Part shown: piece after piece, positions 17,259 through 25,597 of the stretch
Layout: every line of letters begins with the position of its first letter
How positions within the stretch are numbered: position 1 is the stretch's first letter
From: Runella sp. SP2
GTDB taxonomy: Bacteria > Bacteroidota > Bacteroidia > Cytophagales > Spirosomataceae
Assembly (NCBI RefSeq): GCF_003711225.1
Contig: NZ_CP031030.1
Span: 4,278,001-4,342,000 of the forward strand
Length of the DNA stretch: 64,000 nucleotides
Direction of reading: 5' to 3'
Program-made: the position numbers and the translations under genes
Notes under the pieces: model-generated
Told to the model about the DNA's origin: nothing
Database searches by the model: none
Seen by the model: only the letters and a program-made list of their open reading frames with translations

Positions 17259-17909
17259 CTACATTTCCACAATTCCGAGTCGAATGGCCTCCATCACCAT
17301 CGTAACGCGGGTTTTGACGCTCATTTTTTGGAAAACACTCTCTCGGTACCCATCGACGGTACGCGGACTAACGCACATTTTATCGGCAATTTCGACGTAG
17401 GTAAGGTCACTACACGCCAAGCGGACAAAATCTGCTTCTCGGTCGTTGAGGTGCAAAGCCGCCACGGGGTCTTGGAGGGTTTCGGGGTTGAGGCTTTTGA
17501 TGAGCTGACTCGTGACAAAATCGGTGTAATAACGCCCTCGCTCCCTGATCGAATCTAGTGCTTGCTTCAACTCAAACGGTTTACAGCCTTTCAGGAGGTA
17601 GCCGTGCGCACCGTTGCGAAGCATTCCGATGATGGACGCTTCGTTGTCGTTCATCGATAAAGCCAAAATCTTGATTTCGGGGTGGTTATTTTTGAGCCAC
17701 ATGGCCGTTTCGTAGCCATCCATCACGGGCATGTTGATGTCGAGCAGCACGATTTGAGGAATCATACCGAGTTTGATGTGCTTAATGAGTTCTTCACCGT
17801 TGGTCACTTCGTAAAGCACCTCGTAAGCTTCGTATTTTTGTATCAAACCCGAAAGCGCTTTGGCCATTAGTTCGTGGTCATCCACAACCGCAATTGTCGT
17901 TTTCATCAT
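17259..17909 (-). CDS. NarL/FixJ-type response regulator
   Basis: The 216-residue regulator has a receiver domain (acid pocket VVDDHE, phospho-acceptor D57 in VLLDINMPVMDG, then LALSMND and YLLKGCKP) and a C-terminal LuxR-type helix-turn-helix (LNDREADFVRLACSDLTYVEIADKM, SPRTVDGYRESVFQKM). I use the ATG at 17909, which leaves 4 bp after the kinase stop; an ATG at 17921 would overlap the kinase by 8 bp. It pairs with the adjacent HisKA_3 kinase. The target genes are not evident. Confidence 0.93.
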   Translation of the reverse strand: MMKTTIAVVDDHELMAKALSGLIQKYEAYEVLYEVTNGEELIKHIKLGMIPQIVLLDINMPVMDGYETAMWLKNNHPEIKILALSMNDNEASIIGMLRNGAHGYLLKGCKPFELKQALDSIRERGRYYTDFVTSQLIKSLNPETLQDPVAALHLNDREADFVRLACSDLTYVEIADKMCVSPRTVDGYRESVFQKMSVKTRVTMVMEAIRLGIVEM

Positions 17910-17913
17910 GTTG

Positions 17914-18726
17914 CTAATCACCCGTTTGGGTACGTTGAATGGAGATAGTCACCGTAGTTCCAAGACCTTTTTGACTATCAATGGTACATTTTCCGCCGAT
18001 AAGCTCGGCGCGGCGTTGGATATTTCGTAAACCCGCCCCCGACTTACTCATTCCATTTTTCATAACACCCTCGAAATCAAACCCTTTTCCATTGTCTTGG
18101 ATAGTAATTTCAAAATTTGTGGGCTCGTACATTACGGATACGGTCAAGGTGGTGGCGGCGGCGTGTTTGAGGGCGTTGTTGATCACTTCTTGTGCTATCC
18201 GAAACAAGACGATTTCGTGCTGATACCCCAGCGAGTAAGGGGTGCCCGAAGTAGTAATCTCGGTTTGGTAGCGGCGGGTTTTCCGAATTCGCTGTAATTC
18301 GTGCGAAAGGCTGTCGATAAACCCAAAATCTTTGACAAAATCGCCATCGAGGCTTTTGGTAAGCGCCCGCACATCGGCGATGGTCTGCTCGACAATCTGA
18401 TTACTCTCCGCAATCTGCCCTCTCGTCCCTTCGTCTTCCACTGTTTCTTCTAATACGTTGAGATTGAGCCTCAGCACCGACAGCAACTGCCCAATGTTAT
18501 CGTGCAACTCCCGCCCCAGCTGCTGCATGGTAAGGTTTTGCACCTCTAGCTGTGTTTGCAGGATTTCTTGTTGGAAGGCGGCTTGCATGGCGGCTTTGTC
18601 TTGACGGTTTTGAGTTTGACGGCGTTGGAAGAGAAATGCAAATAATATGATAAAAACTCCTAAAACGAGTAAAGTTATAGTGATGGAAAGGAAAATGGCA
18701 GCAGTTTCAACATTAAAGTCCATCAC
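17914..18726 (-). CDS. Sensor histidine kinase, HisKA_3 type
   Basis: The 270-residue kinase has one N-terminal membrane helix (about 10-34), a short coiled linker, a HisKA_3 dimerisation domain with phospho-acceptor H75 in GRELHDNIGQ, and a HATPase_c domain (N box EVINNALKHA, G1 DNGKGFD, G2 GAGLRNI). It has no extracellular sensor domain, so it probably listens to a partner. The membrane protein just upstream overlaps it by 4 bp and is the obvious candidate. The cognate regulator follows directly. Confidence 0.93.
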   Translation of the reverse strand: MMDFNVETAAIFLSITITLLVLGVFIILFAFLFQRRQTQNRQDKAAMQAAFQQEILQTQLEVQNLTMQQLGRELHDNIGQLLSVLRLNLNVLEETVEDEGTRGQIAESNQIVEQTIADVRALTKSLDGDFVKDFGFIDSLSHELQRIRKTRRYQTEITTSGTPYSLGYQHEIVLFRIAQEVINNALKHAAATTLTVSVMYEPTNFEITIQDNGKGFDFEGVMKNGMSKSGAGLRNIQRRAELIGGKCTIDSQKGLGTTVTISIQRTQTGD

Positions 18727-19346
18727 TTTTTGATAGAGTTCTGTTTCACCATAAAAGAGACTAGAAATAGTATATAAAGTAGATAATTTGAATATATCCT
18801 TAACTTTTGAAAAATGCTCACTAAAATTTCACTTCTGTTAATATAATTGTAAGCACCTAAAGCAATTAAATTAGCAGAGCTAAAGATTAAAAAACCAGAA
18901 CAAATCCAAAATAGTGGAAAATCAATCAAAGGCTCCAAAGTATCACTCTTCAATAAATCAAATAACGCAACCAATGACACAATAATCTGAATAATTAATG
19001 ACATTTGTAATGCTAAGGTATTAAACTTATAAATACTTCCCGTATACAAATATGTCAACCCCCATAATATTAAAAAAAACAAGCCCATCCATAGAATTTT
19101 TTCCCGTTTTATATCAGCCACAATTCCATATAAAAATACATTTAAATAAATAGGCATATATATATTATATATGATTAGATTATTTTTTAATATTTTACCC
19201 ATAAAATATGAAGCAAGTTCAATAACAAAAGTAGTAACTAAGAGTAGTAAAAACAATTTACTACTCTTAGTCAACGAATTAATTCGATAAATACCTACTA
19301 TACTACCAATAGATAATATAATAAAATAAGGAATTCTAAAATCCAT
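18723..19346 (-). CDS. Polytopic membrane protein, candidate sensor partner of the kinase
   Basis: The 207-residue protein is almost entirely hydrophobic, with six to seven predicted membrane helices and short loops (for example FFLILWGLTYLYTG and LIIQIIVSLVALFDLL). Its stop overlaps the kinase start by 4 bp, so translation is coupled. The base composition is clearly more AT-rich than the kinase and regulator, yet the join is seamless. I recognise no family with a named function. Coupling to a kinase without a sensor domain suggests it supplies the input signal, which is inference. Confidence 0.6.
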   Translation of the reverse strand: MDFRIPYFIILSIGSIVGIYRINSLTKSSKLFLLLLVTTFVIELASYFMGKILKNNLIIYNIYMPIYLNVFLYGIVADIKREKILWMGLFFLILWGLTYLYTGSIYKFNTLALQMSLIIQIIVSLVALFDLLKSDTLEPLIDFPLFWICSGFLIFSSANLIALGAYNYINRSEILVSIFQKLRIYSNYLLYILFLVSFMVKQNSIKK

Positions 19347-19357
19347 ATAAGTATATT

Positions 19358-19870
19358 TTATTTGAGTTTCATAAAATCAAGTGGTGGGCAATCAAAAGGA
19401 CAAGGGCCAATATAATCCCAAATTTGAGCGGTTCCTCTAGGGTCAACCACAATTGCACCAGATGAATCTTTAATGTACTTTTTATAAATCAAGTTCCCTC
19501 TTTTATCTTCTCCAATAAATACAAAAGTTAGCGATGTACCTGCATTATCATAAGCAGGATAAAATCTTACTTTTGCTATAGAATCCCCTTGTGAATCAAT
19601 TTGATTAATTATATTTTTAAGTGATTCAGCTTTTATAGACCAAGAAGTTGAATCATCCATAGAAATGTGCAAATTATTATTATCATTTCTTATTTTTTGA
19701 CGAATTTTACTTATATTTATTTTTGCATCTTCAAGTGAAATTATAGTATCTTTTTTTAATATTTTTTCAGGATTTGATAAAGGTATCCCTTCGATATCCT
19801 TTTTTAAAAGAAAGACTAATGTAGCTCCTAAAATCAGTCCGAGAGTCAAAAAAAGTATTGAATTTTTCAT
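19358..19870 (-). CDS. Hypothetical anchored periplasmic protein
   Basis: The 170-residue protein begins with a signal-anchor helix (residues 4-22, LFLTLGLILGATLVFLL) followed by a soluble domain with Lys/Asn-rich helices and a beta-strand segment (VRFYPAYDNAGTSLTFVFIGEDKRGNLIYK). The C-terminus ends CPFDCPPLDFMKLK with a CxxxC pair. It is AT-rich like the next gene, 11 bp away, and likely belongs to the same kinase operon. No family was recognised. A periplasmic ligand-binding or structural role is possible but unsupported. Confidence 0.55.
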   Translation of the reverse strand: MKNSILFLTLGLILGATLVFLLKKDIEGIPLSNPEKILKKDTIISLEDAKINISKIRQKIRNDNNNLHISMDDSTSWSIKAESLKNIINQIDSQGDSIAKVRFYPAYDNAGTSLTFVFIGEDKRGNLIYKKYIKDSSGAIVVDPRGTAQIWDYIGPCPFDCPPLDFMKLK

Positions 19871-19906
19871 ATTAATAATAGTTTAAATTTAGAAAACATT
19901 TTTGGT

Positions 19907-19934
19907 TACTTTTGTAAGTTATATAATAACTTAC
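19907..19934 (+). promoter_or_regulatory. Promoter -7 box abutting a perfect 21-bp operator-like palindrome
   Basis: TACTTTTG (19907-19914) matches the -7 consensus. The last G begins a perfect inverted repeat GTAAGTTAT, ATA, ATAACTTAC (19914-19934), which covers the expected transcription start. This is where a repressor would sit. It points to the right, toward the membrane-protein pseudogene and the island behind it. No good TTTG box is visible upstream. Confidence 0.5.
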
Positions 19935-19969
19935 TCATCACAAAGGTATTAGTATAGTATTTTTTTTTG

Positions 19970-20015
19970 TACGGGAAACTCACGGTAGTGTATGGGGAAA
20001 TCTCCCGTATTTTTT
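19970..20015 (+). terminator. Terminator-like hairpin in the leader of the accessory island
   Basis: TACGGGA (19970-19976) pairs with TCCCGTA (20003-20009), and six T follow at once. The hairpin lies about 120 bp before the first reading frame and behind the palindromic promoter. It could be an attenuator or a plain terminator, but the long 26-nt loop makes it a moderate one. Confidence 0.4.
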
Positions 20016-20132
20016 CCGTACCCTTCCCTGCTTCAATACGAGCCTTCTCCCCTGTGGAAAGAGCCAACGCTTCCATTACCTTTGTATTAAATCCAAATTT
20101 TACTACATTCACCTCCCTAAACTCAACTGATT

Positions 20133-20583
20133 ATGAATGTATTAACCTCACTCAACGTGTTCATTGGACTCATAGTTATCTATCTGGCATTGGGCTTGGC
20201 CTGTACTGTTATCAATGAATGGATAGATGCTACGCGTCACGTACGGGCAGCCCAACTTCGCAAGGGAATTACCAAGATGTTATCAACGATTGATGGTAAA
20301 CCGCTTGGAGATGCGTTTTTCAATCACTCACTGGTTAAAAGTTTAGAACGCGATACCAATTATGGCCCTTTTACACGCCAAGATAAACCTATCTATATAT
20401 CTAGCCGTACTTTCAGGAAAACACTGCTCAATATACTAAAAAATTTGACTCAAGGCACTTCTATCAACAGGACTTATCATCAGTATTGGTGCCGTATGTG
20501 TACGCGTACCATTCTGGTTTGACATGTTCAAAAATGCAATGAATATCAGAAGTGCGCTGAAGGCAATTGGAAAAGAAAATTGA
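20133..20583 (+). pseudogene. Decayed copy of the 25674-26687 membrane protein (internal deletion plus frameshift)
   Basis: The first 107 codons (MNVLTSLNVFIGLIVIYLAL, then CTVINEWIDA and KPIYISSRTFRKTLLNIL) align with the intact gene at 25674. The next roughly 190 codons are missing. After the join the frame shifts: the original frame stops at 20522, while another frame reads LISIGAVCVRVPFWFDMFKN and runs to the stop at 20583, matching the C-terminus of the intact copy. About 45 bp before the ATG are also alike in both copies. It is therefore a duplicate that has lost its middle and is almost certainly non-functional, unless the 129-residue N-terminal fragment has a role. Confidence 0.85.
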
Positions 20584-20613
20584 TAAAGCCCTCACAATAA
20601 AATAAATACAGAT

Positions 20614-21993
20614 ATGGAAGAACTAATTAAAGCAATATTGATACAGTTATTTATTCTTAGTCTAATTTCTGAGCGGATAACCAATTTCATTAAACTCAAT
20701 CTACAAACAATTATAGAAAGATACGGTAGTAAAAGTTTAAGTGACCGATTAGGGAATTTAAGAAATAGAGAATCAACTGAGGACAAAGAAAAGCAGCGAG
20801 AACGAGGTATTTTAAACTGGGCGATTGTTGTAAGTATTTTGGTGTCTAATGCTGTTGCTGCTGACCTATTTTACCTTATGACTGATGGCAAATTACAGTC
20901 TCAATGGGAGTTTAGTTCAATGTTAGGCTATTGTCTTACAGGCCTTTTCATCAGTCTTGGCTCTAAGTTTTGGCATGACTTGCTGGATATTGTGCTTTAT
21001 ACGTCTAATCTTAAACGGAAGTTGGCCGATACTACTCAATTTCAACAGATTGACCGTATCGAACAGGTAGATGAGTTTGTCAATCTTTTTCCTTCTCAGG
21101 TGGCTCAAATGGCTTTGGTGCAATGGAAAGAGCAGATTTCAAGCGATGAACTGTCAAATGTGATGAGGGTTAATTCGGCAGTACGAAGAATTGATGGACA
21201 ATTGAAGCCATGTTTATATGTGTACCTAAAGGATGAGCATATCCCTCAAAATTTCAATTTTAATGTACTTACAAAAACAGGGTTGAATCAACCTGTTCAT
21301 ATCATTTGGATTCCACGTTCAGCATTTCCTAAACCTCATCTAAAAAGTGGAGATTCGGTAAAGCTACGTAGCTCATTAGCAAACGGAACTCTTTGTTGTT
21401 TTTTGAAAAAGCCCAATGGCAAATCTGTTTTTGCACTGACTTGTCGCCACGTTTTTAATCCAATTCCCAGTAATATCCAACGATTTCTTGAAAACCCTAA
21501 GCCAGTCACAAGCAATGGCAGTAAGATTGGAGAATGGACTTACGAACAAATGGATGAACAATTTGATATGGCTTTGGTAAAAATGAATGAGACAAGCTCT
21601 ATTGACCCAGCTCCTCCTTTTTCAAAATCTGTGCATCAGACATTCTCGGACAGCGATATAAGAAGTATGAACGTAAGCGTCATAACGAAAAACGGCTTCA
21701 AGATGGGCAAATTAATTGCTATTCATAGAAACACTTCTATCCCATTTGATTACGATGGTGATATCCATGACTTTGTTGGCCTTTTAGAATTCTCTCAAAC
21801 TGATGCCACGGAGTCGGGTAGAACAATTACTGAAAAAGGAGATTCTGGGGCTATGGTTTTTGATAGCAATACCAAAAACCCAGTGGGTATGATCATCGGA
21901 GGTAATGACACATCTTCGTTTGCTATTCCATTGGTAGATATTCTTGAACAATTGAAAACAGAAATATTTTTCTCACCTCAAATAGATGCCTAA
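20614..21993 (+). CDS. Membrane-anchored trypsin-like serine protease
   Basis: The 459-residue protein has an N-terminal membrane part (helices about 5-25, 69-89 and 100-116) closing with LGSKFWHDLLDIV, then a helical linker and a chymotrypsin-fold protease. The triad is visible: H279 in LTCRHVF, D318 in FDMALVKM and S411 in EKGDSGAM. The GDSG motif and the strand before D318 are classic. There is no cleavable signal, so the protease side could be cytosolic, but the topology is uncertain. The FWxDxL motif at the last helix is shared with the neighbouring membrane protein (25674-26687). Two bases separate it from the next gene, so they are one operon. The substrate is unknown. Confidence 0.8.
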   Translation: MEELIKAILIQLFILSLISERITNFIKLNLQTIIERYGSKSLSDRLGNLRNRESTEDKEKQRERGILNWAIVVSILVSNAVAADLFYLMTDGKLQSQWEFSSMLGYCLTGLFISLGSKFWHDLLDIVLYTSNLKRKLADTTQFQQIDRIEQVDEFVNLFPSQVAQMALVQWKEQISSDELSNVMRVNSAVRRIDGQLKPCLYVYLKDEHIPQNFNFNVLTKTGLNQPVHIIWIPRSAFPKPHLKSGDSVKLRSSLANGTLCCFLKKPNGKSVFALTCRHVFNPIPSNIQRFLENPKPVTSNGSKIGEWTYEQMDEQFDMALVKMNETSSIDPAPPFSKSVHQTFSDSDIRSMNVSVITKNGFKMGKLIAIHRNTSIPFDYDGDIHDFVGLLEFSQTDATESGRTITEKGDSGAMVFDSNTKNPVGMIIGGNDTSSFAIPLVDILEQLKTEIFFSPQIDA

Positions 21994-21995
21994 TC

Positions 21996-24389
21996 ATGAA
22001 AAAAACGCTCACCCTCGCCCTCTGTTGCATTGCACTATGGAACACAGCTAACGCACAAATAAAAATTCCATTGGATAAATCTGGCGAAATTAAAGATGTC
22101 AAATTAGTGAACAACCAATCTTTTGAACTTTTATCTTGTGATAAGTTCATAGACGGTAGTATTACTTTTGAGGAAGACGCTGACCGTACGCTAACACTTG
22201 GCAAATCGGATATATTAGAGATTTGTAGAAATGGAGGTAAATTTTCATTGGGTAACTTCAAGTTAAATGTCGGTAATAGGACGATTGAGATTCTCCCACC
22301 CACTAAAAAAATTATAATCGAAATTAAAAATACCCCAGCACCTGCGGGCGAGGTGACAGAAAAGAAAGAAGCACCTAAGCCTTATGAGCCAACTGATTTT
22401 ATAGCCACAGAAGCTCCGAAACTTTATGAGTTTATGAAAAAAGGTGACATAAATGGGGTTAAAGCTCTTTTAAAACAATTCAATATTGAAACAGAAAAAG
22501 ATATTGACAATGAATTACTAAAAAGTATTAAAGTTAAAGATGACAAAGAAAATGATAAAAAATTATCAGATTACTTAAATGCAGCAAGTGTTAAAAGAAA
22601 TATAGATGATGTATTAAGCACTAATAAAAGTGTAGCACAAAGTGGTTTACCAAGTCCAATACTCGTAGCAGATGCACTCGGTACATTCATCGCCAAACGC
22701 TTCAAGGAGGAAATAAATATTGCCTATCTCGAAAAATTTAAAACATTTCTGCAAGAACAAGAGGAATATCGAAGCATTTTACCCCAAACCTATGACGTTC
22801 TTAAAAACCAAGAACCCTACAATTATACCGTTTTCCTGCAAGCATTGCACGAAGCCTTCGATGAAGATATGCGAGGACTTCCTAACAACACTTTAACATT
22901 CTTAGAGGGGTTTGATTCGCAAAAATTGACGAATATTCAGGGTAATTTGAAAGCTAAAATTAAAACCATACAAGCCAGCGATATATCAGACAAATGTAAA
23001 AAGTCAGAAGAAGATAAGTTGAAAAAGAAAATAGACTTATTAGAAAAATTTAAAGTGTTTATCAATGCATATAAAAATGAAATTTATTCCACATTAGCCG
23101 TACTACGAACCGTGGAGAGAGCTAACGCCGAAAATATCGTTGTGGCGCTATCAAATTTAGATGAGCTATCGTCGATTAATAATTTAGAAGAAACAGCACC
23201 GATAAGAAATATTTTAAAACTCTCTGGACTTTTTGCTCGGAATATGCGTGTAGGTGAGGATGGTTTTATTGATAAAAAGGCTTTGGAGTACTACAAGAAG
23301 CCAGAAGTAGTGCAAATATTTTTAGGGCTTTTGCTTAAAAAAGAGGAAACGGCATTAAAACAAATATTCATTGATGCTTCAAAAAATACACTTTACGAAG
23401 CACTTAACACGGCATCAGCGGTTAATATTCTCTCTCATCTCAACAGCTTGACGAATGACTATCAAAAGTTTTTGAAGGCCGATAAACCAAGTGCTGACGA
23501 CGCTACCTTACGCAAAAGTCAGCAGGTAACTTTCATCGCTACCCGCTCACAGGCAGCAATAGATATGCTCGGCCATCTTGCCAATCTTTCAAACACATTG
23601 GGCATCACTAATACAAACCAAGTGACGGAATTTGAAAAATATAGGTCTGCGGCCAAAACCTTTGTAACTATTTCGAAGAATGTGATAGAAAAAGATTACG
23701 GCATAGCTGTCAATGGCGTTTTCAACTTAATTGAGATACTCGAACTCAATAATGATAGTGAGAGAAGCCCATTGTTCAGAGAATTTCTCAAATATGGTAT
23801 GTTCGCAGCTACAGTGGCCTCTGCTGAAACAAGTGCTGAAATGGTAGCAGCTCTCGAAACTGCGGCTTTGCCAGTTGGCAGCTATCGTATTAAACGTAAT
23901 AATCGTCTTAACATTTCTGTCAATTCTTACGGAGGTATTAGCGGAGGATATGAAGAATTTAGAGCACAAGGTGGTGGTTTTTTTGCGCCTTCGGCACTTG
24001 TAGGTTTTTACATCGGAAGGGGTACACAACAAAAGAATGTCAAAAACAATGATGGGTGTTCTAATGGCGTATTTTTATCCTTAATAGATGTAGGAGGAAT
24101 TTTTGCATTGAGATTGATAGGAAGCGATACTACAAAAAATAAAACAACAACCGCTGTTTTACCAGAAATTTCTTGGAGAAATATTCTGACCCCAGGAATT
24201 TATTATGTTCATGGTTTTAAAAATAGCCCTATTTCATTGGGAGTTGGTTTTCAGAGAGCACCACAACTAAGGCTTTCTGATAAAAATAATTCGCTAACTA
24301 TATTAGATGTAGATGCGTGGCGTATCGGTGCAAAATTGACTATTGATATTCCTTTGTTTAATATTAAAACCCGAGCAGATAAGAAGTAG
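21996..24389 (+). CDS. Large exported protein with helical middle and probable C-terminal outer-membrane barrel
   Basis: The 797-residue protein has a signal peptide (MKKTLTLALCCIALWNTANA), a beta-rich N-terminal domain (about 22-105), a Pro/Glu-rich hinge (about 107-130) and a long alpha-helical, Lys/Glu-rich middle (about 130-625). The last 170 residues start LPVGSYRIKRNNRLNISV and continue in Gly/aromatic strands to DAWRIGAKLTIDIPLFNI, which looks like a small outer-membrane barrel. It would thus hang a helical domain from the outer membrane. It is AT-rich and follows the protease gene by 2 bp. No named family was recognised; the barrel is a pattern-based inference. Confidence 0.6.
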   Translation: MKKTLTLALCCIALWNTANAQIKIPLDKSGEIKDVKLVNNQSFELLSCDKFIDGSITFEEDADRTLTLGKSDILEICRNGGKFSLGNFKLNVGNRTIEILPPTKKIIIEIKNTPAPAGEVTEKKEAPKPYEPTDFIATEAPKLYEFMKKGDINGVKALLKQFNIETEKDIDNELLKSIKVKDDKENDKKLSDYLNAASVKRNIDDVLSTNKSVAQSGLPSPILVADALGTFIAKRFKEEINIAYLEKFKTFLQEQEEYRSILPQTYDVLKNQEPYNYTVFLQALHEAFDEDMRGLPNNTLTFLEGFDSQKLTNIQGNLKAKIKTIQASDISDKCKKSEEDKLKKKIDLLEKFKVFINAYKNEIYSTLAVLRTVERANAENIVVALSNLDELSSINNLEETAPIRNILKLSGLFARNMRVGEDGFIDKKALEYYKKPEVVQIFLGLLLKKEETALKQIFIDASKNTLYEALNTASAVNILSHLNSLTNDYQKFLKADKPSADDATLRKSQQVTFIATRSQAAIDMLGHLANLSNTLGITNTNQVTEFEKYRSAAKTFVTISKNVIEKDYGIAVNGVFNLIEILELNNDSERSPLFREFLKYGMFAATVASAETSAEMVAALETAALPVGSYRIKRNNRLNISVNSYGGISGGYEEFRAQGGGFFAPSALVGFYIGRGTQQKNVKNNDGCSNGVFLSLIDVGGIFALRLIGSDTTKNKTTTAVLPEISWRNILTPGIYYVHGFKNSPISLGVGFQRAPQLRLSDKNNSLTILDVDAWRIGAKLTIDIPLFNIKTRADKK

Positions 24390-24425
24390 CCTAAAAACTT
24401 TCACTCATCAAAAACTATAATTTTC

Positions 24426-25064
24426 ATGGCAAAAACAGGAACCATTGTTATTGACCCTGGGCACGGGGGGCAAGTCGAAGTCGGAGATTCGTCTGCAAAC
24501 AACGCTATCAGTGCAAGTGGTGTTCTTGAAAAAAACATCACTTTAAGAATGGCTTTCTTAGTAAGAGAGCAATTGCTGAGTATTGCTGCTGCCGAAGGGC
24601 ATCAGCTGATCATTCTCTTGACCCGAGAAAGTGATGTTAATCTGGGATTAGCAGCAAGGGCTAAAGTCGCAAAAACCAATAAGGCAAACTTATTTTTATC
24701 TATACATTGTAATGCCTCCATAGGGCATAATGCACGTGGTACTGAAACACTTATCAGTCCTGTAACTGATGGCAATACCAATCATCTAGCCGATAAAGCA
24801 TTTGCGCAATTAATACAAAATGCCGTTTTCAATACCATCAAATCGCATGATGTTAATGCAAGAGATAGAGGTGTAAAAGACCAGTCACTCGGTGTGCTTA
24901 AAGACAAGCATTTAGGCACGACCACGAGGGCCTGTTTGGTCGAATTAGAATTTATTGATGTGAAGGCAGTCGATATATTACTCAACATTGGCCCTAATTC
25001 ACCACAAGTACGTACCAATATTGCCAATGCTATTGCACGAACACTTGTAGAATCGTTAGAGTAG
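24426..25064 (+). CDS. N-acetylmuramoyl-L-alanine amidase (Amidase_3), no signal peptide
   Basis: The 212-residue zinc amidase cleaves the bond between MurNAc and the stem peptide of peptidoglycan. Zinc and catalytic residues are in place: H13 in IDPGHGG, E34 in GVLEKN, H93 in LSIHCNAS and E172 in LVELEFI. It is only the catalytic domain. There is no signal peptide, no SPOR or LysM domain and no autoinhibitory helix, unlike cell-division AmiC-type enzymes. Release would need lysis, a holin-like partner or a specialised export route. It sits 36 bp after the exported barrel protein and 23 bp before an M15 peptidase. Confidence 0.9.
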   Translation: MAKTGTIVIDPGHGGQVEVGDSSANNAISASGVLEKNITLRMAFLVREQLLSIAAAEGHQLIILLTRESDVNLGLAARAKVAKTNKANLFLSIHCNASIGHNARGTETLISPVTDGNTNHLADKAFAQLIQNAVFNTIKSHDVNARDRGVKDQSLGVLKDKHLGTTTRACLVELEFIDVKAVDILLNIGPNSPQVRTNIANAIARTLVESLE

Positions 25065-25087
25065 TAGAAAAGATAATCCTCCTCCCC

Positions 25088-25525
25088 ATGAACCTCACGC
25101 CCCACTTCACCCTCAAAGAAATGACCATAAGTCAGACGGCTATTAGGATGGGCATTAATAATACCCCTAATGCTCGCCAAATAACCAATCTCACGCGTAT
25201 TTGCGAGCACATTTTAGAGCCACTCCGCACAATCGTTGGCAAGCCAATTAATATTTCTTCGGGATTCCGTAATCCCACCGTCAATTCGTTGGTTGGAGGT
25301 TCTTCAAGTAGTCAGCACATGAAAGGAGAGGCCGCAGACTTCACCGTCGAAGGATTTACGGTACAACAGCTTTTTGACTTAGTGCGAACTTCTACGCTCC
25401 CTTATGACCAGCTTATTCAAGAATTCAATTCTTGGGTACACGTTTCGTTTGGGCCGCGCAATCGGCGACAAGCGTTGATTTTTACCAAAAATGCTCAAAA
25501 CAAAACTGTTTCACGAGCAGCATAA
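25088..25525 (+). CDS. M15-family peptidoglycan peptidase (endolysin-like), no signal peptide
   Basis: The 145-residue protein is a Peptidase_M15-type D-Ala or L-Ala peptidase domain: SSGFRNPTVN, zinc ligands H77 and D84 in SQHMKGEAADF, and H118 in SWVHVSF. Its size and lack of a signal peptide match phage endolysin or tail-associated M15 domains. It starts MNLTPHFTLKEM, which is common in such phage proteins. Paired with the amidase just upstream, the two would cut different bonds in the cell wall. No capsid, tail or holin genes are near, so a prophage is not supported. Confidence 0.88.
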   Translation: MNLTPHFTLKEMTISQTAIRMGINNTPNARQITNLTRICEHILEPLRTIVGKPINISSGFRNPTVNSLVGGSSSSQHMKGEAADFTVEGFTVQQLFDLVRTSTLPYDQLIQEFNSWVHVSFGPRNRRQALIFTKNAQNKTVSRAA

Positions 25526-25545
25526 TTTCACAATTTTGTCAAGTG

Positions 25546-25597
25546 GACTATTTATGCACAATTAGTAAAATGCACTACTAATTGTGCATAAATAGTC
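25546..25597. repeat. Perfect 22-bp inverted repeat between the two halves of the accessory island
   Basis: Arms at 25546-25567 and 25576-25597 are exact reverse complements separated by 8 nt. The left arm begins GACTATTTATGCACAATT. It is AT-rich and has no T tract after it, so a simple intrinsic terminator is unlikely. It may be an operator, a recombination site or an mRNA-stabilising hairpin. Confidence 0.85.

Noticed and set aside
19906..20112. A 68-codon open frame on the minus strand
   Set aside because: It covers the palindromic promoter and leader of the island, lacks family signs and has no clear ribosome site; better explained as chance.
24426..25525. A prophage remnant
   Set aside because: The endolysin-like genes have no capsid, tail, portal, terminase or integrase genes around them.
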